The notes: generated from the sequence alone by a model not told the origin. Counted from the stretch's first letter, positions 53,213-62,267 are shown. The stretch: 64,000 bases of DNA from Rhodococcoides kyotonense (GCF_001645385.1 NZ_LVHI01000039.1:1-64000), one strand, 5' to 3'. A program made the numbers and translations.

Positions 53213-53436
53213 TGACTGCTCCCTCTTCGGATGTCTCGACACTGCGCACGGATCGCCAACTTCGTTCGATCCGGCCGGGCTCAATTCCCGGCTTCCTGCC
53301 GCGTGAGGTCCATTCCGCGTACGAGGCCAGAGTACTCCCCGGCACGCAGCGACGACATGGGATCGCCGAGCGGAACTCACAGGCGGAACGTTAGGACCCG
53401 AGTGAGGGCGAATCAACGCAACGCGCCGTAACACTG

Positions 53437-53453
53437 AACCTAAAGTTGAGGTT
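53437..53453. promoter_or_regulatory. AACCT-N7-AGGTT dyad upstream of the MerR gene
   Basis: Inverted repeat AACCT-aaagttg-AGGTT, a spacing common for MerR-type operators. It sits 225 bases upstream of the MerR gene start and 30 bases downstream of the DUF151 stop. Candidate binding site for this or the neighbouring MerR protein. Confidence 0.4.
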
Positions 53454-53482
53454 GAGACTCTTCCGTTATCGAATCGGGCGCT

Positions 53483-53956
53483 CTACCCGCCGGTGGCCTT
53501 GAAATCATCCGGGGATACCGACTCGAGAAACTCCTTGAACTTCTCGACTTCGTCTTCGCGTTCGTCGGGCATCAGCAAGCCCGCTTCGGCGAGGACCGGC
53601 TCCTCCGCGTAGATGGGAACTCCTGCGCGCAGCGCGATGGCGACCGAATCGGACGGTCGAGCCGAGACGCGCACCTCTTTGTCGAACACGAGATCGGCGT
53701 AGAACGTGCCCTCCTGGAGGTCGACGATTCGAACCTCTTTCAGGGTGTGCCCGAGGGCGCCGATCAGGTCTTTGATCAGGTCGTGGGTCAGCGGTCGGGC
53801 CGGCTGGACGCCTTGCTGCTCCAGCGCGATGGCTGCCGCCTCCGTCTGCCCGATCCAAATGGGCAGATACCGTTCTCCATCGGACTCCCGCAGCAGGAGA
53901 ACCGGCTGGTTCTGCGGCTGCTCGACCCTGATACCGACGACTCGCATCTCACTCAT
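53483..53956 (-). CDS. Bifunctional nuclease-domain protein (DUF151)
   Basis: Protein of 157 residues. DUF151/BFN pattern: MRVVGIRVEQPQNQPVLLLRESDGERYLPIWIGQTEAAAIALEQQG, HDLIKDLI, and RPSDSVAIALRAGVPIYA. Start at 53956 gives MSEMRVVGI, the normal N terminus; the longer frame from 54010 is not supported. Sits between two MerR genes, as Rv1829 does in M. tuberculosis. Family has proposed DNase/RNase activity; role here unproven. Confidence 0.92.
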   Translation of the reverse strand: MSEMRVVGIRVEQPQNQPVLLLRESDGERYLPIWIGQTEAAAIALEQQGVQPARPLTHDLIKDLIGALGHTLKEVRIVDLQEGTFYADLVFDKEVRVSARPSDSVAIALRAGVPIYAEEPVLAEAGLLMPDEREDEVEKFKEFLESVSPDDFKATGG

Positions 53957-54071
53957 GGTGACTGCCTCCCACACGCGTTGAAATCGGGCCGCAGGTCTGG
54001 GTCCGTCCACTGCATTCGAGTCTATGGGAAGTCGGCGGTCGTAGTGGTGTCCGCCGACTTTCCTCCGTACA

Positions 54072-54809
54072 TCAACGATCGAGTGCCCCGCGCACCGCTG
54101 CCTTCACGAGACACGTGTGCAGAGTCAGCGACAACGCCGCGAGTTCGCGGATCATCTCCTCCGCGCGGTCTCGCGCACCGGCGTCTCGGCTCTTCGCAAC
54201 GGGCCCGGCGATCTGCGCGACCAGACCCGCCTCGCGGTCGGCGGCCAATTTGAACGCGCGAAGGTGCCGAACTTCGAGTCCGAATTGCAACATCGCATGT
54301 GCGGTCTTGGCCAGAACGACCGAGCCTTCGTCGTAGAACCCGGCCTGGCCGGGCGTGATCAGGCCGGCGCGGATCAGCTCGGTGAGGAACGAATCCTCGA
54401 TTCCCGCGCGCTCCAAGAGATCGCTCTTGCTCAGACGCACCTCACGGTCGGCGAGGAACTCTTCCGGCGACACCTCCCCCGGCGCGACGCTCAGCGAGCG
54501 CGGCCGGCGGGAGGTCGGCTCGGCACGCTCGACACGCGCCGCGCCACTGTCGATGGCCTCCAGTTGCTCCTTGATGACCTTCAGCGGCAGGTACTGATCT
54601 CGCTGCGCCGTCAAGACGTACTTCAGGCGTTCGCAATCGGCGATGGAAAACCGCCGATAGCCGGACGGCGTACGTTCCGGCGAGATCAATCCCTCTGCTT
54701 CGAGAAATCGGATCTTGGAGATGGTGACGTCGGGGAAGTCGGGCCGTAGTCGATCGAGGACGGAGCCAATCGACATCCCCCCGGGAGACCGCTGCCCGAC
54801 GGCGGTCAC
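54072..54809 (-). CDS. ftsR: MerR-family cell-division regulator FtsR (Rv1828-like)
   Basis: Regulator of 245 residues. MSIGSVLDRLRPDFPDVTISKIRFLEAEGLISPERTPSGYRRFSIADCERLKYVLTAQRDQYLPLKVIKEQLEAIDSG is the MerR DNA-binding domain. The C-terminal helical half (SKSDLLERAGIEDSFLTELIRAGLI...) is a second winged-helix-like domain. GTG start at 54809 overlaps the garA stop (GTGA). The Corynebacterium member activates ftsZ, from memory. Confidence 0.93.
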   Translation of the reverse strand: MTAVGQRSPGGMSIGSVLDRLRPDFPDVTISKIRFLEAEGLISPERTPSGYRRFSIADCERLKYVLTAQRDQYLPLKVIKEQLEAIDSGAARVERAEPTSRRPRSLSVAPGEVSPEEFLADREVRLSKSDLLERAGIEDSFLTELIRAGLITPGQAGFYDEGSVVLAKTAHAMLQFGLEVRHLRAFKLAADREAGLVAQIAGPVAKSRDAGARDRAEEMIRELAALSLTLHTCLVKAAVRGALDR

Positions 54810-55303
54810 TGGCTGCCCGCACCCGCAGACGACTCGCCGACCTGAGTACCGGCACCGCCGCGAGGCCCGGTCAGGAAGACCAGGCGGAACTTTCCGATCT
54901 GTACCTCGTCACCGTTGGCCAGAACGGCAGAGTCGACCGGTTCACGGTTGACGTACGTGCCGTTCAGGCTGCCCACGTCGACGACCTGGAACTCGTCCTC
55001 GTCCTGGCGGAATTCTGCGTGGCGACGGCTCACGGTCACGTCGTCCAGGAAGATGTCGCTGTCGGGGTGGCGGCCGGCCGACGTCGTCGGCTGGTCGAGC
55101 AGGAAACGGGAGCCGGCGTTCGGGCCTCTCTTCACCACGAGAAGCGCGGACCCGACCGGAAGGCCCTCCACACCCGACACCGGAGCCTCGGACGTCTGAC
55201 TCGTCGCCGAGTTGTCCAGCTCCTGCAGGAAGTCTGCACGGAAGACCGAAGTGGTCTCCGCCGGCGACTCTCCGTAGATGCCGTCGTTGTCGTTCTCGCT
55301 CAC
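54806..55303 (-). CDS. garA: FHA-domain metabolic regulator GarA/OdhI
   Basis: Regulator of 165 residues controlling 2-oxoglutarate dehydrogenase and glutamate metabolism. The N-terminal ETTSVFR (Thr 17/18) is the site phosphorylated by PknG/PknB-type kinases; the phosphopeptide then folds onto its own FHA domain. The FHA domain spans about 55-145 with GRHPDSDIFLDDVTVSRRHAEF and LNGTYVNREP. GTG start at 55303. Unphosphorylated protein inhibits OdhA. Confidence 0.96.
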   Translation of the reverse strand: MSENDNDGIYGESPAETTSVFRADFLQELDNSATSQTSEAPVSGVEGLPVGSALLVVKRGPNAGSRFLLDQPTTSAGRHPDSDIFLDDVTVSRRHAEFRQDEDEFQVVDVGSLNGTYVNREPVDSAVLANGDEVQIGKFRLVFLTGPRGGAGTQVGESSAGAGSQ

Positions 55304-55482
55304 CGTTTCTCCTTCTCAGTCCGATCACCCGGGCGACGTACACCTCGGGTCTCGCAGTAGACAGCTTTCACGTTCAGTTCTTTGTGCGGACCTGTGCCCC
55401 CGACACGGCATCTACATACCCACGACCGTACCCTGCACACGAGCATGGGTGTAGACCGTTTCTCCGGTCCGCTCCCGCGAAG

Positions 55483-55887
55483 TTACCCGGCCGTAATGGC
55501 AGCATATCCGTCCGCGTCGAGCATCTGTGACACCGCCGCGTCCAGTGTCGCTTCGGTGTCGACTTCCAACTCCACCAACCACCCGTCGGTGTACGGACCC
55601 GAGTTGACCTTCTCGGGCGCAGCATCCAGATCTTCGTTGACAGCAACGACTTTGGCCGTCAACGGCGCGAAGACGTCGGACACGCTCTTCGTCGACTCGA
55701 CCTCGCCCAACGAAGTTCCTGCTGTGACCTCGTCGCCGACGGACGGAAGTTGAACGAAGACGACGTCGCCGAGTTGTCCTTGGGCGAAGTCGGTGATGCC
55801 GATCCTGACCGTCGTCGGTCCCGTCCGCAGAACCCATTCGTGCTCGGGCGTGTACGACAATTCGGCGGATGGCGCGTTGTCACTCAA
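55483..55887 (-). CDS. gcvH: Glycine cleavage system H protein
   Basis: Lipoyl carrier of 134 residues shuttling the methylamine intermediate from GcvP. Lipoyl Lys in the motif EVESTKSVSDVFAPLTAKV at about 64; N-terminal YTPEHEWV and GITDFAQGQLGDVVFVQLP are typical. It lies upstream of garA with a 179-base gap, and is not next to gcvP. Expressed probably with the preceding DUF881 gene. Confidence 0.96.
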   Translation of the reverse strand: MSDNAPSAELSYTPEHEWVLRTGPTTVRIGITDFAQGQLGDVVFVQLPSVGDEVTAGTSLGEVESTKSVSDVFAPLTAKVVAVNEDLDAAPEKVNSGPYTDGWLVELEVDTEATLDAAVSQMLDADGYAAITAG

Positions 55888-55926
55888 CTCGGCGGTCCTT
55901 TCGGGTGGTAGTCGAGCGGGCTCGAC

Positions 55927-56661
55927 CTAGTTTCCGGGCTGAGCGTATTGACGTGATCGCGGGTCTCGCAAGGCAGACACGGTGACCTGCTGAGATTGAG
56001 ACACTGCGCACTCCCCACTGCTTTTCGCAACCGTGTCGACGACGCCACCGGGGATGTCCAGCGCGGCCGACAGCGTCGGCGGGTCGCCGATCGCGGTGAT
56101 GACGAAGGGCGCCTTCAATTCCCGGCCGTCGACCACCGTGTTACCCGCCGGACCGGCGATCCAGGAATCGATGCCTATGCGAACCGTTTCGTCTGTGGCA
56201 CCGGCGATCTGCATCGCTTCGGCACCGGCTGCTCGAAGTTCCTGTACTGCATCGACGAGAACCTCGGACCCGACGCCGTTTCGTGGATCGGTCACCGTGA
56301 CGACGACGCCAGGCCCGGTCGCTGCGACCGACCCGACCTGGATCGACAGTGCGTCGAGCTCGGCGCGAGCCTCGTCCAGCGCCGCGCCGGATCCCCCGCT
56401 CTCGTTCTGCAGCGTCGTCAACGTGTTCTGCAGGGTGGCGATGTCCTCCCGGATGGCTGCCTCTCGGCGGCCGAGGTTGTCCAACACGACGAGCAGATCG
56501 GCCGGCCTCGCGGAGTCGAGATAGTCCTCGTTGTCGTTGACTCGCACCTGCGCGGCCAGGCCGATTCCGAGGACCGTCATCAGCAGAACAGCCAGGCATC
56601 CGAACACGACCGACCGACGACGGTTCTCACCGCGGCGTTGATGGCGACCTTCCTGCGACAC
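55927..56661 (-). CDS. DUF881 membrane protein
   Basis: Protein of 244 residues. One N-terminal helix (RSVVFGCLAVLLMTVLGIGLAAQVRV), a coiled-coil (AAIREDIATLQNTLTTLQNESGGS) and a beta-rich DUF881 domain with GPGVVVTVTDPRNG and RIGIDSWIAG. DUF881 proteins occur in pairs around DUF1290 genes in actinobacteria. No enzymatic motif; location outside the membrane is likely. Confidence 0.88.
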   Translation of the reverse strand: MSQEGRHQRRGENRRRSVVFGCLAVLLMTVLGIGLAAQVRVNDNEDYLDSARPADLLVVLDNLGRREAAIREDIATLQNTLTTLQNESGGSGAALDEARAELDALSIQVGSVAATGPGVVVTVTDPRNGVGSEVLVDAVQELRAAGAEAMQIAGATDETVRIGIDSWIAGPAGNTVVDGRELKAPFVITAIGDPPTLSAALDIPGGVVDTVAKSSGECAVSQSQQVTVSALRDPRSRQYAQPGN

Positions 56662-56667
56662 CGTGTC

Positions 56668-57084
56668 TCACGCTCCGAACAGGCGGCGCCGGAGTGCCGC
56701 AGCGTTTCCGAAGATCCTGATACCGAGGACGACGACGATCGCGGTCGACAGTTGGGTTCCGACACCGAGCTGATCGCCGAGCCACACGATCGACGCGGCA
56801 ACGAGCACGTTGAAGACGAACGAGACGACGAACACCTTCGCGTCGAAGATCTCGTCGAGGTAGGCACGAAGACCGCCGAACACGGCGTCCAACGCGGCCA
56901 CGACGGCGATGGGCAGATACGGGGCCACGGGGTCGGGCACCTCGGGACTCGCGACGCTCCCGATGACGACACCGATCGCGAGTGCCACGAAGGCCAACAG
57001 AATCAGGCTGCCACCGCGTCGCCGGTGCTCCGGCGGTTCGTGCGGAGAATCGTCGACGTCCTTGTGCGTGCGCTCGTCGGTCAT
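56668..57084 (-). CDS. Small basic membrane protein (DUF1290)
   Basis: Protein of 138 residues with three helices (LILLAFVALAIGVVIGSVAS, YLPIAVVAALDAVFGGLRAYL, FVFNVLVAASIVWLGDQLGV). PIAVVAALDAVFGGLRA is the family hallmark. It lies between two DUF881 genes, starting 4 bases into the overlap with the upstream one, so a membrane complex is likely. Confidence 0.9.
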   Translation of the reverse strand: MTDERTHKDVDDSPHEPPEHRRRGGSLILLAFVALAIGVVIGSVASPEVPDPVAPYLPIAVVAALDAVFGGLRAYLDEIFDAKVFVVSFVFNVLVAASIVWLGDQLGVGTQLSTAIVVVLGIRIFGNAAALRRRLFGA

Positions 57085-57935
57085 CGTGGGCCGTCCTGGT
57101 GTGCGAGGGCGATCGGGCGGCTGGCCGCTGCGGGTAGATCGATCTCGGACTCGGCTCGCACGTCGAATCCGACGCGGTAGAGCTGCGACAGCGCCGACAT
57201 CCGGAGGTACGCGTCGCTGACCGAGAATCGAGCTTGCAGCTGTGTCGGCGACCCTATCGCCGACACGGTGTAGGGCGACGGCACCGGCCGATTGTCGACG
57301 AGCATCGCCCCTCCCGCCTGCCTGATGGTGACACCAGGACCGATCCTGATGCCGCCGACCGCAACCGCTTCGGCGCCGCTGGCCCAGAGGGAGTTGACGA
57401 CGACTTGCAGGTCTCGATCCAACACGGTCGCGGCGGATGATCCGCGGGGCCGGGTGGACGCGTCGGACAGGGTTGCCGCGGCCGGCGGCTCGGACACGAC
57501 GACGCTGATGCCGGGGCCCGTCACGGGCGTCGTTCCTGCCGCGTCCGCGACGGACTGCAGCGAGCCGAGTACGTCGTTGCCCGCATCGTCGCTCTGCAAG
57601 GCTTCTCGTCGTGCCTCGTCGACCGCGACGACCAGTTCGGCGCGCTGCGCATCGAGCTCGTCGGCGCGATGCGACGCCTCGCGAGCTGCACCGAGCGCAT
57701 CTCGTCCCACCCCCGGAGCATCGGACGGGTCGAGCGCTGTGCGGCCGACGGCGACGCCGAACACTGCCCCGACCGCGAGCGTTCCTGCGATCGTCCAGGT
57801 GGCGGCCGACCGTCGCGAGCGGTTGTTCTTCGCGTGGCGAGATTCCGACGCGGCCGCGTAGCCCGGGTCCAGATGCTCCGACGTCAGCGACCGAAGGAGC
57901 GAGGACTGGGGATTGCGCTGCGCCGGCCTACGCAT
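57081..57935 (-). CDS. DUF881 membrane protein (second copy)
   Basis: Protein of 284 residues. N-terminal basic head, one helix (ATWTIAGTLAVGAVFGVAVG), coiled-coil (ADELDAQRAELVVAVDEARREAL), then DUF881 with TGPGISVVVSEPP and SLWASGAEAVAVGGIRIGPG. Paralogue of the DUF881 gene on the other side of DUF1290. Overlaps both neighbours slightly. Confidence 0.9.
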   Translation of the reverse strand: MRRPAQRNPQSSLLRSLTSEHLDPGYAAASESRHAKNNRSRRSAATWTIAGTLAVGAVFGVAVGRTALDPSDAPGVGRDALGAAREASHRADELDAQRAELVVAVDEARREALQSDDAGNDVLGSLQSVADAAGTTPVTGPGISVVVSEPPAAATLSDASTRPRGSSAATVLDRDLQVVVNSLWASGAEAVAVGGIRIGPGVTIRQAGGAMLVDNRPVPSPYTVSAIGSPTQLQARFSVSDAYLRMSALSQLYRVGFDVRAESEIDLPAAASRPIALAHQDGPR

Positions 57936-58548
57936 GAGGAGTCGGCCTGCTTTCGGCTGTCGGAGTCGTCATGCCGACGAGAATCGCCTGGTACGTGTAC
58001 AAGATGCCGGTCCACGTGTACAACGCCGTCCCCCAGACAAGGAGTGCATATCCGATCGGCGAGCACACGTCGGCGACGGTCGAATCCCCTGCAGCGATCA
58101 GCAGGACGGGCAACGCCATCATGATGACGAACGTCGCCGCCTTGCCGAGGTAGATGACCTGCGGCGGAGGGAGTCCCCGTCGCCGATACACGAACATCGT
58201 TCCCGCCAGGACGAGATCCCGCCCGATCAGCAAGGCCGCAACCCACCAGGGAATGATGCCGCGCACGACGAATGCGACGAGCGCGGTCACTACCGACAGC
58301 CGATCCACCAGTGGATCGAGCAGTTCACCGAGCCGTGACGACTGGTCGAGGGCGCGGGCGAGCTTCCCGTCGAGCCAGTCGGTCGCACCGCTCGCGAGCA
58401 GCACGGCGAGTGCGAGACCGTCGGCGTGGCGGACCAGGAGCAGGTAGAGGAACAGCGGAATCAGCAGCAGACGGAGCACACTGAGAACGTTCGGAACGGT
58501 CAGGATGCGATCGCCCCGATCAGTTTCGGACGGACTCACCACTCGCAC
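57928..58548 (-). CDS. CDP-alcohol phosphatidyltransferase
   Basis: Membrane enzyme of 206 residues transferring phosphatidyl groups from CDP-diacylglycerol to an alcohol. The signature D-G-x2-A-R-x8-G-x3-D-x3-D is present as TDWLDGKLARALDQSSRLGELLDPLVDRLS. Helices follow. In M. tuberculosis the corresponding gene is pgsA2 (from memory). Start at 58548 or the nearby downstream GTG; acceptor (glycerol 3-phosphate or other) not determined. Confidence 0.92.
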   Translation of the reverse strand: MRVVSPSETDRGDRILTVPNVLSVLRLLLIPLFLYLLLVRHADGLALAVLLASGATDWLDGKLARALDQSSRLGELLDPLVDRLSVVTALVAFVVRGIIPWWVAALLIGRDLVLAGTMFVYRRRGLPPPQVIYLGKAATFVIMMALPVLLIAAGDSTVADVCSPIGYALLVWGTALYTWTGILYTYQAILVGMTTPTAESRPTPHA

Positions 58549-58579
58549 CTCGATTCCTGAACTGGCGAACGCAGATGCG

Positions 58580-59230
58580 TCAGCGCCACGCGAACACCGG
58601 CTGTTCGAAGTCTGCCACGCGTGTGTGTCGTCCTCGAAGTACCACCTCTCGGAACTGGTGAACCACCGCGCCCGTGGGCGCGTGGACGAGCGACTCGCGG
58701 AACGGCCACTGGATCACCGGTCGTTCCGATTGCTCGATGGTCACGAATCGCGGATCGATGTCGATTTCCGACACCCCGACCTCGTACACGATGGCGACCT
58801 CGTCGGGACTCGGTTTCAGTTCGGCCAAGCGGTCACCGACCCAGACGACGAACGGCGTGATCACGTAGCCCGATCTGGTCTCGTAGTCGTCGAGGCGTCC
58901 CAGCACGGCATCCTGGTCTGCCCGCAACCCGAGCTCCTCGTGCAGTTCACGCAGGCAGGCCTCGACCGACGACTCGCCCGGATCCACACTGCCGCCGGGC
59001 AACGCGAACTGCCCCGGGTGTGCACGCAGGCGCGACGGCCGTTTGGTGAGAAGCAGTCGTCGGTGTCCCGGTGTGCCACCGATCGCCAGCGCCACGGACG
59101 CGGCCCGCTTCGCCCGGGCTGGGACCGTCGTGGGGACGAACGACGAGAGAGCAGCGACGACGTCGGAGCGTTCGAGTCGGTAGTCGGGCGGTTCACCGGC
59201 GCCCGACGCGTCCGCCGTGTTCGCTGTCAG
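58580..59230 (-). CDS. Nudix hydrolase (CoA pyrophosphatase type)
   Basis: Hydrolase of nucleoside diphosphate derivatives. Nudix box GGSVDPGESSVEACLRELHEELGL is complete, and AVLGRLDDYETRSGYVITPFVVWVG fits NudL-like CoA diphosphatases. The only in-frame ATG/GTG/TTG start is GTG at 59095, but the open frame continues to 59230 with plausible residues (YRLERSDVVAALSSFVP). A CTG at 59228-59230 overlaps the upstream stop (CTGA) and would give 216 residues. Which start is used is uncertain. Confidence 0.85.
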   Translation of the reverse strand: MTANTADASGAGEPPDYRLERSDVVAALSSFVPTTVPARAKRAASVALAIGGTPGHRRLLLTKRPSRLRAHPGQFALPGGSVDPGESSVEACLRELHEELGLRADQDAVLGRLDDYETRSGYVITPFVVWVGDRLAELKPSPDEVAIVYEVGVSEIDIDPRFVTIEQSERPVIQWPFRESLVHAPTGAVVHQFREVVLRGRHTRVADFEQPVFAWR

Positions 59231-59634
59231 GACTTCGCCGACAACGCGACGACGGGAATGACCCGCGACGTCTTCTTCTCGTACTCCGCGAAGCCGGGGT
59301 ACAGCTCTGCCTGTTTGCGATACAACTCGTCACGCTCGGTGCCGGTGATCTCCAAAGCCACGACGTCGACCGTCGAATCCCCCACCTCGATCGCGGCATC
59401 CGGGTTGGCCTTGAGGTTGTGGTACCAGTCGGGATTCGTGTCGGCCCCTGCCTTCGACGCGAAGATGACGTAACGATCGTCGTCGGGCAGGTACATCACG
59501 GGGCTGATGCGCCGAGCACCGGACTTGGCCCCCGTGCTGTGAAGCAGCAGCAGTGGCGCCCCCTCGAACGGCCCTCCCACTTTGCCGTGATTCGCGCGGA
59601 ACTCCGCGATGACTTGCTCGTTGAAATCGGCCAT
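59227..59634 (-). CDS. Ddn-family (F420-dependent type) nitroreductase-like protein
   Basis: Protein of 135 residues with the split-barrel Ddn fold. GGPFEGAPLLLLHSTGAKSGARRISPVMYLPDDDRYVIFASKAGADTNPDWYHNLKANPDAAIEVG is the family core. Such proteins use coenzyme F420 to reduce quinones or nitro compounds in actinobacteria. The stop overlaps the presumed CTG start of the Nudix gene. Confidence 0.93.
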   Translation of the reverse strand: MADFNEQVIAEFRANHGKVGGPFEGAPLLLLHSTGAKSGARRISPVMYLPDDDRYVIFASKAGADTNPDWYHNLKANPDAAIEVGDSTVDVVALEITGTERDELYRKQAELYPGFAEYEKKTSRVIPVVALSAKS

Positions 59635-59707
59635 CGAACACTCCTCGTCTGCGGCTGAACGGTGCGGTTCACTCTACCGAGACGGGGCGTCGAAACACCG
59701 GCTCCGG

Positions 59708-61354
59708 TCAACGCGCCGCGGCGCGACCTGCAGCTCGGCCCGAGAAGATGCATCCACCCAGGAATGTGCCCTCGAGCGACCGGTAACCGTGGACTCCGCC
59801 TCCACCGAACCCGGCCACTTCACCGGCTGCGAACAGCCCGTCGAACGGTTGTCCGTCGCGACGAAGAACTCGGGAATCGAGGTCGGTTTCGAGCCCGCCG
59901 AGTGTCTTCCGGGTCAGAAGATGGAGCTTGACCGCGATCAAGGGTCCCGATGCAGGATCGGACATCCGATGCGGCGTGGCGATCCGTGCGGCCTTGTCGC
60001 CCCTGTATCTACGGGCCGCATGAATGGCCGACACCGAGAGGTCCTTGCTGAAGTCGTTGTCCATTTCCCGGTCGCGTGCGGTGACCAGTCGTTCGATGTC
60101 GCCTGCTTTCAGTTCGACCTCGCCGATCCGGTTCATGCCGGCTACCAGTTCGCCGATCGAGTCGGCGACGACGAAATCCTCGCCGCGACGCTTGAAGGCT
60201 TCGACCGGTCCCGGTGCTCCGGATCGCACGCGTTCGAGAAGCTTGCGGACGCTCTTGCCCGTCAGGTCCGGGTTCTGTTCCTGGCCGGACAGCCCGAACT
60301 CCTTCTCGATGATCTTCTGATCGAGCACGAACCACGAGTAGTCGTATCCGGTCCGGACGATGTGTTCGAGTGTGCCGAGGGTGTCGAATCCGGGAAACAG
60401 CGGTGCGGGCAACTGTTGTCCGTGCGCGTCGAGCCACAGCGACGACGGGCCGGGCAGGATCCGGATACCGTGGTTCGGCCACACCGGGTCGAAGTTGGTG
60501 ATTCCTTCGGTGTAGTGCCACATGCGGTCCGGATTGATGACGCTCGCGCCCGCGTCGGCGGTGATCTGCAACATTCTGCCGTCGACGTGCGCCGGTACAC
60601 CGGTGAGCATGTGCTTGGGCGCAGGCCCCATGCGCTCGGGCCAGTTCTTCTTGACCAGGTCCCAATTCGCGCCGATGCCTCCGGACGTGACGATGACCGC
60701 GGGCGCGTCGAACTCGAACTCTCCGATGCCGAGACGCGACGACGGGACTCCGCGTGGCGCGCTCGACGGTTCGAGAACGGTGCCGCGCACGCCGGTAGCG
60801 GCGCCGTCGGTGACGACGATGTCGTCGACACGGTGGCGGTGCGCGAGCGTGACCAGCCCGTCGGTGACGCCCTTGCGCACGATATCGGCGAAGATCTCGA
60901 CGAGCGCAGGCCCTGTCCCCCAGGTGATGTGGAACCGCGGAACCGAATTGCCGTGTCCGGTGGCACCGTATCCACCTCGTTCCGCCCATCCGACGAGCGG
61001 GAAGATCTTCAATCCTCTTTGCCGGAGCCAGCTTCGCTTCTCCCCTGCGGCGAACTCGACGTAGGCTTCCGCCCAGCGACGCGGCCACCGGTCTTCTTCG
61101 CGGTCGAACCCGGCCGTGCCCATCCAGTCCTGCAAGGCAAGCTCGTGCGAATCCTTGATGCCGAAGCGGCGCTGCTCGGGACTGTCGACGAAGAACAAGC
61201 CACCGAACGACCAGAACGCCTGACCACCGAGATTGGCCTCGCTCTCCTGATCCACCAGAATCACGTGCTTGCGCGACGCCACGAGCTCGGCCGTCGCGAC
61301 CAGGCCTGCCAGGCCCGCCCCCACGACGACGACATCCGCCTTGGAAACGACCAT
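59708..61354 (-). CDS. FAD-binding dehydrogenase
   Basis: Flavoprotein of 548 residues of the fumarate reductase/ketosteroid dehydrogenase superfamily. FAD site VVVVGAGLAGLVATAELVASRKHVILVDQE at the N terminus, GGQAFWSFGGLF, then IVTSGGIGANW and at the C terminus FAAGEVAGFGGGGVHGYRSLEGTFLGGCIFSGRAAG. ATG 61354 is preferred over GTG 61360 because GAAGGGG precedes it. Substrate unknown; a steroid or fatty-acid-derived enone is a guess. Confidence 0.92.
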   Translation of the reverse strand: MVVSKADVVVVGAGLAGLVATAELVASRKHVILVDQESEANLGGQAFWSFGGLFFVDSPEQRRFGIKDSHELALQDWMGTAGFDREEDRWPRRWAEAYVEFAAGEKRSWLRQRGLKIFPLVGWAERGGYGATGHGNSVPRFHITWGTGPALVEIFADIVRKGVTDGLVTLAHRHRVDDIVVTDGAATGVRGTVLEPSSAPRGVPSSRLGIGEFEFDAPAVIVTSGGIGANWDLVKKNWPERMGPAPKHMLTGVPAHVDGRMLQITADAGASVINPDRMWHYTEGITNFDPVWPNHGIRILPGPSSLWLDAHGQQLPAPLFPGFDTLGTLEHIVRTGYDYSWFVLDQKIIEKEFGLSGQEQNPDLTGKSVRKLLERVRSGAPGPVEAFKRRGEDFVVADSIGELVAGMNRIGEVELKAGDIERLVTARDREMDNDFSKDLSVSAIHAARRYRGDKAARIATPHRMSDPASGPLIAVKLHLLTRKTLGGLETDLDSRVLRRDGQPFDGLFAAGEVAGFGGGGVHGYRSLEGTFLGGCIFSGRAAGRAAAR

Positions 61355-61484
61355 GTCCACCCCTTCTCATCCACACCCCGCCGGTACTGCGCTCCGACTG
61401 TAGACGCCATGGCGAACGAGTCGAGGGCGAACGCACGGGTTCTGCACTACTCTGCTGTCGACTGCCGACCGGAAGGTACCTGCC

Positions 61485-62267
61485 ATGCCCGTTCGCACCA
61501 CCGACGACGATCACGTTCCCAGCGTTCTCTGCGTCCACGCGCACCCCGACGACGAAGCGCTCTTCACCGGGGGCGTGTTGGCCCGCACCGCTCGTCGGGG
61601 CGGACGGACCGGCGTCGTCACCTGTACGTGGAGCGAGGGAAGCGGCCGGGTCGAGGAACTTCGGCGGTCGCTCGACATTCTGGGCGCCGGCGAGCCGCGC
61701 CTGCTCGGGTATACCGACAACGCGTTCGACGACGGGGTGAAGTTCTGTTCCGCGCCGTTCGACGAGGCGGTCGGGAAAGTCGTCGGCCACATCAGGGACT
61801 TCCGTCCCGACGTCGTCGTCACGTACGACGCCTTCGGTTCCTACGGACATCCGGACCACGTCCACGCACACAGGGTGACCATTGCCGCTGTGGAGGCCGC
61901 AAGTCATCACCAGCTCTACCCGAACGCCGGGACGCCATGGGCGCCGTCGCATCTGTGTTTCGCGACGTTTCCGCGCAGCGAGGTCGAGAACCGGTGGGGA
62001 ACGCTGTTCGGCGGCACGGCACCGCAGCCCGGCCCCGGAATCCCCGGCGTCGACGACGAACTCGTGACGGTGACCGTCGACGTTCGGGAGTTCTTCGAGA
62101 CGAAGTGGGCCGCATTCACGGCCCACGAATCCGAACTCGCGCGCGGCGGCGGCGCGAGCCAGTTCGTCGCCATGAACGACTTGGATCGACGCGACACCCT
62201 CGGCACGGAGTGGTTCATCCATCGACAGCTGAGAGGCGACGCGACGGACCCCTTCGCGCCTCGGTGA
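61485..62267 (+). CDS. PIG-L family N-acetylglucosamine deacetylase-like protein
   Basis: Zinc deacetylase of 260 residues. Metal motif VHAHPDDEALFTGG near residue 15, GSYGHPDHVHAHRVT near 125 (second His pair). Shorter and different from mycothiol MshB in the middle, so I do not call it MshB. Sugar-amide substrate likely. ATG at 61485 follows GGAAGG. Gene stands apart from its neighbours. Confidence 0.9.
   Translation: MPVRTTDDDHVPSVLCVHAHPDDEALFTGGVLARTARRGGRTGVVTCTWSEGSGRVEELRRSLDILGAGEPRLLGYTDNAFDDGVKFCSAPFDEAVGKVVGHIRDFRPDVVVTYDAFGSYGHPDHVHAHRVTIAAVEAASHHQLYPNAGTPWAPSHLCFATFPRSEVENRWGTLFGGTAPQPGPGIPGVDDELVTVTVDVREFFETKWAAFTAHESELARGGGASQFVAMNDLDRRDTLGTEWFIHRQLRGDATDPFAPR

Noticed and set aside
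61485..62267. Mycothiol deacetylase MshB
   Set aside because: The metal motifs are shared across the PIG-L family, but the length and the region after the first motif differ from MshB.
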